DNA from: Microbispora rosea subsp. aerata
GTDB taxonomy: Bacteria > Actinomycetota > Actinomycetes > Streptosporangiales > Streptosporangiaceae
Length of the DNA: 47,663 nucleotides
Direction: 5' to 3'
NCBI RefSeq assembly: GCF_014647835.1
Contig: NZ_BMPY01000042.1
Coordinates: 1-47,663 of the forward strand
Shown: piece after piece, positions 31,800 through 39,033 of the stretch
How positions within the stretch are numbered: the stretch's first letter is position 1
How the letters are laid out: each line of letters begins with the position of its first letter
The notes under the pieces: generated by a model
The model's input: the letters and a program-made list of their open reading frames with translations, nothing else
The model's database searches: none
What the model was told of the DNA's origin: nothing
Made by a program: the position numbers and the translations under genes

Positions 31800-31849
31800 T
31801 GTCACCTTCTCGGCGGGCGGAACAGTGATGTGAAGGTGACAACATCACT
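31800..31849. promoter_or_regulatory. Interleaved inverted repeats upstream of the BtpA/SIS operon
   Basis: TGTCACCTTC (31800-31809) and GAAGGTGACA (31832-31841) form a perfect 10-bp inverted repeat. AGTGATGT (31824-31831) and ACATCACT (31842-31849) form a second one enclosing its right arm. They lie 73-122 bp before the BtpA start and just after the P450 stop. The arrangement suggests a DeoR/GntR-type operator set, though a transcription stop for the P450 gene is possible. Confidence 0.5.
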
Positions 31850-31868
31850 TACGCGGCGTCCTGGAGGA

Positions 31869-33053
31869 CTACCCGGGGATGGCACGCAGGGGCAGCTCGG
31901 CCAGGGCGTTGAGGCTGTTGTTGGGGCGGGGGCGGGGCGGGCCGGCGAGCTCGAGCGTCCGGACATGCCGGGTGAGGGCGGTGAACAGGGTCTCCGCCTC
32001 CAGGCGGGCGAGGGCCGCGCCCACACAGGCGTGGATGCCGGTGCCGAACGACAGGTGGTGGGCCGCCTGCCGGTGGATGTCGAAGCGGTGGGGGTCCGGC
32101 CACTCCCGGGGGTCTCGGTTCGCCGCGGCGATGAAGAGCAGGACCTTCTCGTCGGCGGGGATGGTGGTGCCGGCGACGGTGACTTCGCGGGTGGTGGTGC
32201 GGAACATCGTCAGGACGGGGGAGGCCAGGCGCATGACCTCCTCGAATGCCGGGCGCACCAGGGTGGGGTCGGCACGTGTCTCCGCCCACTCGGCCGGGTG
32301 GGTGGCGAAGGTGTGCAGCGCCCAGGCGAGGGCATGCGCGGTGGTGTCCACGCCGGCCGACAGCAGGGAGCGCACCAGCAGGGCGGCCTCGTCCTCGGTG
32401 ATCTCACCGCGGTCGGCGGCGTCGTACAGGCGGGCGCCCGGGCCGTCGGGGCTAAGGGCGGTGCGGAGGGTGTGCTCGGCGATCCACCTCTGGACGGGTG
32501 CGGCGTCCCGCATCGCCTGCCGGAACAGCTCGCTGGGCGGGCCGAAGCTGTTGAACACCATGCTGCCGTAGCGGATCAGGTTCTCCCTGCCGTCTGGGCC
32601 GAGGCCGACCGCGTCGGGGAAGACCAGCAGCGGGTACGCCTGCGCCAGCTCGGCGACCCCGTCGAACTCGCCACGAGCGGCGACCCGCGCGGCCAGTTCG
32701 TCGGCCCGCCGTTCGAACTCCGGGCGGAGGCTTTCGATGACGCGCGGGGACATGATCCGCGAGACGATCCGCCGGACCCGGGTGTGATCGGGTGGATCGG
32801 CTTCCAGCAGCAGGCTGGGCGGGCGCCAAGGTTTGTCCTTCTTGAAGTTAGCGAGGCCGGCGCCGCCGGAGGAGTTGAGGGCGTCGTGGTCCCGGAGCAC
32901 GGCGTGCACCTCGGCGAATCGGGCCATCCCCCGGATGCCGTGGCTCTCCAGGTAGACCACCGGCCCGGCCTCCTGGAGCCGCTCGCCCGCCGGCTGGGGG
33001 TCGCGGCGGAATTCGTCACCGAACGGGTCGATGTCGATGACGGGTGCGTCCAC
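31869..33053 (-). CDS. Cytochrome P450
   Basis: A soluble bacterial class I P450, 394 residues. The I-helix oxygen-activation motif is SAGVDTTAHAL, the K-helix ExxR is FEEVMRLAS, and the heme loop is SFGTGIHACVGAALARLE with the Cys ligand. It starts GTG at 33053 after GAGGCGACG. No ferredoxin or reductase is nearby, so electron partners are encoded elsewhere. The substrate is unknown; isolation from other biosynthetic genes gives no hint. Confidence 0.93.
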   Translation of the reverse strand: MDAPVIDIDPFGDEFRRDPQPAGERLQEAGPVVYLESHGIRGMARFAEVHAVLRDHDALNSSGGAGLANFKKDKPWRPPSLLLEADPPDHTRVRRIVSRIMSPRVIESLRPEFERRADELAARVAARGEFDGVAELAQAYPLLVFPDAVGLGPDGRENLIRYGSMVFNSFGPPSELFRQAMRDAAPVQRWIAEHTLRTALSPDGPGARLYDAADRGEITEDEAALLVRSLLSAGVDTTAHALAWALHTFATHPAEWAETRADPTLVRPAFEEVMRLASPVLTMFRTTTREVTVAGTTIPADEKVLLFIAAANRDPREWPDPHRFDIHRQAAHHLSFGTGIHACVGAALARLEAETLFTALTRHVRTLELAGPPRPRPNNSLNALAELPLRAIPG

Positions 33054-33062
33054 CGTTTTCGT

Positions 33063-33090
33063 CGCCTCTCATGAGAAACGCCTCTCATGA
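33063..33090. repeat. Direct repeat CGCCTCTCATGA before the P450 gene
   Basis: The 12-mer occurs at 33063-33074 and 33079-33090 (16-bp period), 9 bp from the P450 start. On the transcribed strand each copy contains GAGAGG, so it duplicates the ribosome-binding region. TCTCATGAGA (33067-33076) inside it is a palindrome. Confidence 0.5.
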
Positions 33091-33259
33091 AATTGACACT
33101 GCCTGGGACTCCCGCTTCGTGCTTTTCCCGCATCCGTTTCCGGCGAACGGTTTCGCGTCGCGAGGGAGGCGCTTTCGAGGCATTACAGGCCGACGGGTGG
33201 TTCAGCCCTCTGGGCCGCTGCCGACGGTCGAGTGCCCCGGCGGCGTCACCATGTCGTAC

Positions 33260-34153
33260 CTATAAATCGGTTTGCTGGCTCAGCACCTCACGGAAAGTGC
33301 GCTCGCCGATGCCGCGCATCAGCGGGTTGTCCGCGGAGTGCGTCAGGAGGACCAGGGACAGGGCAAGCGCCCACCCCCGCGCCCGCTCCCAGGTCGCGTC
33401 GTCCGCGCGGCCGTACGCCTGTCGAAGGACGGCACGCTGCTCCGCCGTGAACAGCATCCAGGCCACGGCCAGGTCGGTGGCGGGATCGCCCGAGGTGATG
33501 TCACCGAAGTCGATCACGGCGCTGATCCGGCCGTGGTCGACCAGGATGTTGGCCGGGTGCAGGTCCCCGTGCAGCCACAGCGGCGGGCCGTCCCACGCGG
33601 GTGCGGCGGTGGCCGCCGCCCAGATCCGTCGCGCGGCGGCGCGGTCAGCCGGGTCGATGTGCGTCAGCGCGGTCAGGACCCCCTCGGCGCGTCCGGTCAG
33701 CGGAATCCCGCGGTACGGGTTGACGGGCGCGTCCGGAGGAGCCGGGGCGTGCAGCGCGCGCAAGAATTCGCCGAGCGTCGCCGCGGCCGATCGGGGGTCG
33801 TCGAGCTCCGACCGTGCCGCGATCCGGCCCGGGAGGTACGGCACGACACTCCATGACCACGGGTAGTCGGCGGTGGGGTGCCCGACACGCACCGGCGCCG
33901 GTATCGGCAACGGCAGGCGGCCGGCCAGCTCCGGAAGCCACCGCTGCTCGTGCGCGACGAGTTCGGCGGCCATGGCGCGGCGCGGCAACCGGACCAGTAA
34001 CTCCTCACCCAGCCGGCAGACGAGGTTGTCCCAGCCGTTGGCCAGGACGTCGATCGGCAGATCCGCGAGATCGGGGTGCTGCCGGCCGAGCAGGCGGCGT
34101 ACCAGCTCGACGGAGACCGGAATCTCCGCGGCGGGCATGCGGTGAACTGTCAC
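33260..34153 (-). CDS. Aminoglycoside phosphotransferase-family kinase
   Basis: A 297-residue APH/choline-kinase-fold phosphotransferase. The catalytic loop is LWLHGDLHPANILV, with the Asp base and Asn, and the metal site is VIDFGDITSGDPATDLAVAW. The N-lobe shows ANGWDNLVCRLGEELLVRLPRR with the ATP lysine replaced in position by Arg/His-type residues that I cannot resolve by eye. Such genes in actinomycetes may phosphorylate antibiotics, sugars or other hydroxyl compounds; resistance cannot be assumed. The start is GTG at 34153, or the ATG five codons later. Confidence 0.85.
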   Translation of the reverse strand: MTVHRMPAAEIPVSVELVRRLLGRQHPDLADLPIDVLANGWDNLVCRLGEELLVRLPRRAMAAELVAHEQRWLPELAGRLPLPIPAPVRVGHPTADYPWSWSVVPYLPGRIAARSELDDPRSAAATLGEFLRALHAPAPPDAPVNPYRGIPLTGRAEGVLTALTHIDPADRAAARRIWAAATAAPAWDGPPLWLHGDLHPANILVDHGRISAVIDFGDITSGDPATDLAVAWMLFTAEQRAVLRQAYGRADDATWERARGWALALSLVLLTHSADNPLMRGIGERTFREVLSQQTDL

Positions 34154-34171
34154 CGGGACCTCCGGAGGAGG

Positions 34172-34255
34172 CCCCGGCCTTCAGGCCGGGGAGGAATCCG
34201 GACCCCTTCAGGGGTGGCCCGGCGAAGCCGGGACAGCCCGGAGCGCGAGGCGCTC
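34172..34255. repeat. Run of four adjacent hairpins, possible IS200/IS605-type end remnant
   Basis: CCCCGGCC-TTCA-GGCCGGGG (34172-34191), CCCC-TTCA-GGGG (34203-34214), CCCGGC-GAA-GCCGGG (34218-34232) and GAGCG...CGCTC (34241-34255) follow each other with few bases between. The first, with the flanking GGAGG and GAGGAATCC, resembles the structured right end/omega-RNA region of actinobacterial IS200/IS605 tnpB elements as I remember it. No transposase is present here, so it is an orphan end or a solitary small element. A terminator role is also possible. Confidence 0.4.
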
Positions 34256-34337
34256 ATGACCTTCTCCGTTCGCTGACCTATCAGACAAAGGACGCTGCGT
34301 GCGCTTGGTCTCGCATCCCGGTGCGCGTGGAAGCCGG

Positions 34338-34952
34338 TCAGGGAGACATCCCTTGGTTGTCGGCGGGCCGTCTGGCCGCGCTGCGCAGAAGGGCGAGGGC
34401 CGCGTCGCGGGCGTCGTCGGCGGCGTCGGGGCGCCCGAGGTGGTCGGCGACGACGGTCGCGCCCTCCAGGAGCAGGAGGAGCCGCCGTCCCAGCGCGGCG
34501 GGATCTTCGGCGCCGGCTCGGGTGGCGATGCCGGTGAAGAGGTCCAGGTAGCGGCCGAGGTGCGCGGCGGCGATGGCGCTGGCCGGAGCCCTGTGGTGCT
34601 GGGTGGCGGCGTTGACGATCGCGCAGCCCCGGAAGCCGGGCTCGCCGAACCAGTCGCGCAGGGCGTCGAAGACCGCGGCGAGTTGGGCCGCCGGGTCGTC
34701 GCCCGCCTCGGCGGCGGCGCGGGTCAGCCAGCGGGTGACCCGGTCGCTGCGGGCCTCCAGGATGGTGCGGATGAGCCCGTCTTTGGACCCGAAGTGGCGA
34801 TACAGGGTCTCCTTGGAGATGCCCGCCTCGGCGCACAGCTCCGCGATGCCCACGCCGTCGAGCCCGCGTTCGTAGAGGATGCCTTCCGCGCAGCGGAGGA
34901 TCGCGGCGCGGGTGCGGTCGGGGTCGAGCGTGCTGCCTTTGGGAACGGGCAT
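34338..34952 (-). CDS. TetR-family transcriptional regulator
   Basis: A 204-residue TetR protein: TRAAILRCAEGILYERGLDGVGIAELCAEAGISKETLYRHFGSKDGLIRTIL is the DNA-binding domain. The C-terminal part contains a stretch like TetR_C for electrophile/quinone-responsive members (CAIVNAATQHHR). The ATG at 34952 is chosen over longer in-frame starts, which would run into the divergent gene's operator. It is divergent from a hydrolase/MFS operon and probably represses it. Confidence 0.88.
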   Translation of the reverse strand: MPVPKGSTLDPDRTRAAILRCAEGILYERGLDGVGIAELCAEAGISKETLYRHFGSKDGLIRTILEARSDRVTRWLTRAAAEAGDDPAAQLAAVFDALRDWFGEPGFRGCAIVNAATQHHRAPASAIAAAHLGRYLDLFTGIATRAGAEDPAALGRRLLLLLEGATVVADHLGRPDAADDARDAALALLRSAARRPADNQGMSP

Positions 34953-34969
34953 GCCGACATGGTACCGGC

Positions 34970-35011
34970 CGGTTCGATGCTCTGTTAGCGTGACATCGAA
35001 CCGATCGGTTC
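34970..35011. promoter_or_regulatory. Probable TetR operators between TetR and hydrolase genes
   Basis: GAACCGATCGGTTC (34998-35011) is a perfect 14-bp palindrome. CGGTTCGATG (34970-34979) and CATCGAACCG (34994-35003) form an overlapping wider inverted repeat. All share the CGGTTC half-site and lie between the divergent starts. Confidence 0.65.
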
Positions 35012-35028
35012 CATCTAAGGAGGATGCC

Positions 35029-35874
35029 CTGTACGACCCCCTCGTCAGCGATCCCGTCGACGTGCCGGGACCGCCCGCGCGTACCGTGCCGATGACCTTC
35101 CAGAGCGGGGACGCCACGCTGGTGGGCGTCCTTCATCTGCCGGCCGGGCCCGGCCCGCACCCCGTCGTCGTGGTGCTGCACGGCTTCCCGGGCAACGAGC
35201 GGAACTTCGACCTCGCGCAGGCGCTGCGCCGCGCGGGGTACGCGGCGCTGGTGTTCCACTACCGCGGCTCGTGGGGGATGGACGGCTCCTGGTCGTGGAC
35301 GCATGTGCTGGAAGACTCCGCCCGCGTCGTCGCCCATCTGCGTGAACCCGAGGTCGTCGCGGCCCACGCCCTCGACCCGTACCGGCTGGCTCTCGTCGGC
35401 CACAGCGCGGGCGGTTTCGCCGCGTTGATGACCGCGGCCGCCGACCCTGGTGTGGCCGCGGTCGGTTCGGTGGCCGGGTTCGACTTCGGTAAGGCGGCCG
35501 CCGCCTGCCGCGGCGACCCGGCCATACGCGCCGCCTACCTCCACGACTGGGCGGGCGAACTGCTGCCCCTGCGCGGCACCAGCGCCCAGGCGCTGGTCGA
35601 TGAGATGGAGGAGGCGGGGGAGAGGTGGAGCCTGGCCCGCCTCGCGCCCCGGCTGGCCGGCCGCCCCGTGCTGCTGATCGGCACCGGCCGCGATCCCGTC
35701 ACCCCCGCCGACGTCCACCACAGGCCGCTGGTGGACGCCTACCTCGCCCACCCCGTCCCCGGGCTCGAGCACCACGTCTTCCACACCGACCACGCCCTGT
35801 CCGACCATCGGGTCGCCCTCGCCCGTACGGTGATCGCGTTCCTCGACCGGCACCTGACGGACGACGCCCGGTGA
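35029..35874 (+). CDS. Alpha/beta hydrolase
   Basis: A serine hydrolase (esterase/dipeptidyl-peptidase-like), about 281 residues. VVVVLHGFPGNERNFDLAQAL forms the oxyanion region, LVGHSAGGFAAL is the nucleophile elbow with Ser, and LLIGTGRDPVTP and HHVFHTDHALSDHR provide the acid and His. No ATG/GTG fits the ribosome-binding site AAGGAGG (35017-35023). The nearest in-frame codon at proper spacing is CTG at 35029; the ATG at 35024 is out of frame and too close. A GTG at 35062 is the conventional alternative. It is followed by an MFS gene with a GTGA overlap. Confidence 0.8.
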   Translation: MYDPLVSDPVDVPGPPARTVPMTFQSGDATLVGVLHLPAGPGPHPVVVVLHGFPGNERNFDLAQALRRAGYAALVFHYRGSWGMDGSWSWTHVLEDSARVVAHLREPEVVAAHALDPYRLALVGHSAGGFAALMTAAADPGVAAVGSVAGFDFGKAAAACRGDPAIRAAYLHDWAGELLPLRGTSAQALVDEMEEAGERWSLARLAPRLAGRPVLLIGTGRDPVTPADVHHRPLVDAYLAHPVPGLEHHVFHTDHALSDHRVALARTVIAFLDRHLTDDAR

Positions 35875-37077
35875 ACCGGGTCCTCACCGTTGCGGGTTCG
35901 TCCTCCCGGTCGGCTCCGGGGGTTTACTGGACCGCCGCGCGGCTCGCCCTGGGCACCGCCTCCGCGCTCGGGATCTCCCGGTTCGCGTACGGCCTGCTCC
36001 TGCCGGCCATGCGCACCGAGCTGCGGTGGAGCCTCGCCCAGGCCGGTGCCCTGACCACCGCAAACAGCGTCGGATATCTGCTGGGCGCCGCGTTCATCGG
36101 CGTCGCGGCACGGCGGTGGGCCCCACCGCGGTCTTCCGCCTGGGCATGCTGCTCACCGCCGCCGCCTTGGCCGCCACCGCGGTGAGCAGTGCTTACTCGG
36201 CGCTGCTCACCGCGCGTGCGGCGGCAGGCGTCGGCGGCGCCCTGGTCTTCGTCGCCGGGGGCGTGATCGCGTCGCGCAACGCGGCGGCCGCGGGGTCACC
36301 CGCACCGATCACGATTTACTTCTCCGGCGCCGGGCTGGGCATCGCCGTCAGCGGTGCCTGGCTTCCGAGCCTGGTGACGCACGCCCCGCAGGACTGGCCG
36401 GCCGCGTGGGCGGGACTGGCCGTCTGTGCCCTTATCGCCACCGTCGTGAGCTGGCCCGCCGCACGGGCCGGCGAACCGGAACGTACGTCCGCGGCCGGTC
36501 GACGCCAGATGCTGCGGCTGTGGCGCACCGGCGTCGCCTACCTGCTGTTCGCAGGCGGATACATCGCCTATATCACCTTCCTGCCGGCCGCCCTGGCCGG
36601 CGAGCACACCCTGGTGTGGCAGGTCAGCACCCTGTGGATCCTCCTGGGAATCAGCGCCACGGCCGCGCCGCGCGTGTGGGATCGCGTGATCGGCGCGTGG
36701 CCGCCGGCTCGCGTGCTCACCATCGTGCTCGCCCTGCTCGCCGGCGCCAGCGCTCTGGGCCTCGCCGGTTCGTCCTACGTCGTGCTCGCCGGGTCGGTCG
36801 TGGCCTACGGCGGCACGTTCATGATCGTGCCGGCCGTCGTCACCGCGACGATCCGTGGTGCGACCCGCCCCGAGACTGGGCTCCCACGCTCGCCGCGTTC
36901 ACCACGATCTTCGCCGTCGGCCAGACCATCGGCCCGTGGGCGGCCGGAGTCATCGCCGACCACACCTCGGCTGACGCCACGCTCGTCTGGGCGGCCGTAC
37001 TGTGCGCCGCCGCCGCACTTGTCGCCGCGACCCAGAAGCCGACGGGCCCCGTGGCAGGCGATTCCGCGATCCGCTGA
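35871..37077 (+). pseudogene. MFS transporter (YbfB-like) interrupted by two frameshifts
   Basis: A major-facilitator transporter of about 400 residues, visible only by joining three frames. The start is GTG at 35871 overlapping the hydrolase stop. The first frame (VYWTAARLALGTASALGISRFAYG ... GVAARRW) shifts at about 36115-36120 to the second (FRLGMLLTAAALAATAV ... MIVPAVVTATIRGATRPE). That frame shifts again near 36870-36880 to the third (DWAPTLAAFTTIFAVGQTIGPWAAGVIADH...), which ends at 37077. Both shifts are in the same direction, each like a one-base loss in GC-rich DNA. All twelve-helix regions seem present, so either the gene died recently or the assembly has two indels. Confidence 0.75.
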
Positions 37078-37155
37078 GGCACGCGCTGGCCGGCCGCGTA
37101 ATCGGGGGCGCGCATCATGGGCGCGGGCGGCGGGCTTGGTCTGGCGTGCCGCTGT

Positions 37156-37332
37156 TCAGGAGCTGGTGCCCATGACATCGTCTCGGTATGTCAGACGTCC
37201 GAAGTCGGCGAACTGTCGGTGTTCACTCATCAGCCGCAGGTGCAGGACGGGAGCATTGCCGGCGGGCACCCCGCACACGTGGGTGTCGATGAGAAACCCG
37301 CCGTTGAAGAGCAAGTCCCCGCGTCGAGCACG
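37156..37332 (-). other. Unrecognised coding-like fragment next to the CRISPR relic
   Basis: On the minus strand, from the repeat at 37333 to a TGA at 37156, one frame reads protein-like sequence with high third-position GC (NGGFLIDTHVCGVPAGNAPV, LHLRLMSEHRQFADFGRL). The frame enters directly from the CRISPR repeat, so no natural start is evident. It might be the 3' end of a gene whose front was lost when the adaptation genes and array were deleted. I cannot assign it; it is not recognisably Cas1 or Cas2. Confidence 0.25.
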
Positions 37333-37421
37333 CCACCATCCCCGCGTGCGCGGGGAGTACTCGATTTTTTGAGCGATGGCGTCCATCGTGGGCGGACCAT
37401 CTTCGCATACGCGGGAGAAGA
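37333..37421 (-). CRISPR. Relic CRISPR array: two repeats and one 33-nt spacer
   Basis: The segment 37333-37360, read on the minus strand, is GTACTCCCCGCG followed by CACGCGGGGATGG. It is close to the common actinobacterial type I-E repeat (starts GTGCTCCCC, ends GGGGATGGTCC) and forms a CCCCGCG/CGCGGGG stem. Exactly 61 bp away, 37394-37421 is a degenerate copy. It keeps CCCGCG, GCG and the complete GATGGTCC handle (18 of the last 22 positions) but has a damaged stem. The spacer between (37361-37393) is 33 nt, the normal I-E size. It lies 84 bp after the cas6e stop, where an array or cas1 would be expected. I found no convincing further repeats at 61-bp steps on either side. Confidence 0.6.
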
Positions 37422-37505
37422 CTCTCTGGCTGCTGCCCGAGCCCACTGCTGGGTTCCCACCTCGGGATTTACCTGCTTGCTCAGGAAACAGCTCGTCTGT
37501 GTCCA

Positions 37506-38261
37506 TCAAGGCGTCGTTTGCCGAGGGGCGGCTAAGCTGATCAGCCCACACCCGTACCCCCTCGCCCGCCCGATGCCGCACGTCAGCGCTTCGCGCAGCA
37601 GTTCGGGATCGGTCACTCGCAGCAAGCCTTCCAAGGTCACCGTTTGCAGCGTCACCGGCTTCTTCTCGCTGTCCGATCGCCAGAATCGGAGGCGTTTGCT
37701 ATCTCGGATCTCCACTGCGAAAGGGGTGGGGGTCTCCGATGGGGGATCGGTTTCGGGCATCGGAACGGATCCGGGCAGGAGCTCGAACCCCCACTTGCCG
37801 GCCCGTTCCGCGAACCATGAGATCTGATTGTGGACGCCGACCAACGGGACGATCTTGCCTCGTACCTTGGCCCTGGCTTCTCTCGCTTCAGGTCCAGGGT
37901 GTTCTGACTTGACGGGATTGACCGTCACGCGGAACACGTAGCGCTGTCCGGCGGCCAGGCGGTTCAGCAGGGGGAGGTAATCCTTGGTCTCGAAGGGGCG
38001 ATCTGATTCAGGCCATCCGTAGAAGTCCGTGACGTGGTGCAGGTCTGGCTTGTCGGGCGACACGATCCACAGCACCGGCCGTCGATGGTCGTCGTTGTCC
38101 AGGCGCCACAGCACGCGAGGGCCGATCGCGGCGTCTGAAGCAGGAGAAACCGGAAAGGCCTGCATCACGGCGGCGTGGATCTTCTGGGGGTTGCCCAGGA
38201 ACTTAACGGCTCCACGCCGTCGTGGATTGATGAAGGCACGGGTGAGATACATGTCATCCAT
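37506..38261 (-). CDS. cas6e: Type I-E CRISPR endoribonuclease Cas6e (CasE/Cse3)
   Basis: The crRNA-processing enzyme and Cascade subunit, 251 residues. It begins MYLTRAFINPRRRGAVKFLGNPQKIHAAVMQAFP, with a His (in KIHAAV) in the place of the family's catalytic His. It ends with the Gly-rich loop GIGRARGYGCGLISLA that binds the repeat stem. The ATG overlaps the end of cas5e by 8 bp. It is the last gene of the operon; cas1 and cas2, usually next, are missing. Confidence 0.93.
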   Translation of the reverse strand: MDDMYLTRAFINPRRRGAVKFLGNPQKIHAAVMQAFPVSPASDAAIGPRVLWRLDNDDHRRPVLWIVSPDKPDLHHVTDFYGWPESDRPFETKDYLPLLNRLAAGQRYVFRVTVNPVKSEHPGPEAREARAKVRGKIVPLVGVHNQISWFAERAGKWGFELLPGSVPMPETDPPSETPTPFAVEIRDSKRLRFWRSDSEKKPVTLQTVTLEGLLRVTDPELLREALTCGIGRARGYGCGLISLAAPRQTTP

Positions 38262-39033
38262 CCAGCAGGTCCATGGCCGCGTCTCCGGTGAAGCCGTAGC
38301 CGGCCTTCTGGCGCGCCGGCAGGTCCTGCGCGTTCAGCACGTCGTGGTGCACCGGACGCTGCGTGAACTTCCGGTCGAACGGAGTCCCTCCCTCTGCGGG
38401 AAGGTCATCCAGCAGTTCCTCTCCGTCGGGTTGATCGAGGATCAGTGCCAGGGACGTGTTTTCGGGTCGCTGCCGCCACTCAGGCACCTGCCAGGGAATG
38501 GTCTCGCGCAGCACAGTCTCAAGACCTGCGGTGTCGCGCAGCAGACAGACCAGCACGGGCTTGTCCGGCGGGCAGGAGCGACGTCCCAGATACAGGGGAT
38601 AGCGCGGGGTACGCAGGGCGGCCGCGATCCGCTGGAGCAGGTCGCGCTGATCATCTCGATCGCCGGCGAGCGCCGCGACGAACACGGCGTCTTGGAGGTA
38701 GTACCGGCGGGAAACCTTGCTCTGCCCGGGCTTGAGGGACTTGCCGTCAGCGGTGGGCAGTCGTTGCCCCTGCGGATTCAGAGGATCATGCGAGGCCGCT
38801 GACATCGTGTGGTAGTCGATGAGGAGTTTTCCCGGGCGATCGACACGTACGCCGAACCGCAGCTCCGCCAACGCGGAGAGGTCCGTTCCTCGGGGCCATC
38901 CCATGGCGCCGGCGCACAGGCCGATCACGCCCGATTTCGTGGGGTGACTGAGGGTGCCTCGCACGTTGTACCGTGTGGCACCGCCCCAAGATTGGAGCGG
39001 CCCGCTCAGGCGTAGGACGAGGACGTCAGTCAT
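38254..39033 (-). CDS. cas5e: Type I-E Cascade subunit Cas5e (CasD)
   Basis: The Cascade subunit that caps the 5' handle of the crRNA, 259 residues. The N-terminus VLRLSGPLQSWGGATRYNVRGTLSHPTKSGVIGLCAGAMGW is the Cas5 signature. RRYYLQDAVFVAALAG and RTPRYPLYLGRRSCPPDKP are further conserved blocks. It overlaps cas7e by 8 bp upstream and cas6e by 8 bp downstream. Confidence 0.95.
   Translation of the reverse strand: MTDVLVLRLSGPLQSWGGATRYNVRGTLSHPTKSGVIGLCAGAMGWPRGTDLSALAELRFGVRVDRPGKLLIDYHTMSAASHDPLNPQGQRLPTADGKSLKPGQSKVSRRYYLQDAVFVAALAGDRDDQRDLLQRIAAALRTPRYPLYLGRRSCPPDKPVLVCLLRDTAGLETVLRETIPWQVPEWRQRPENTSLALILDQPDGEELLDDLPAEGGTPFDRKFTQRPVHHDVLNAQDLPARQKAGYGFTGDAAMDLLDG

Noticed and set aside
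34150-35853. A 567-codon minus-strand frame over the TetR/hydrolase region
   Set aside because: It is antisense to the hydrolase and out of frame with TetR, and Arg/His/Pro-rich.
37264-37288. Third CRISPR repeat (CACCCCGCACACGTGGGTG region)
   Set aside because: Its centre is about 71 bp, not 61, from the good repeat, and it lies in a coding-like frame; the position exactly 61 bp away matches no better than chance.
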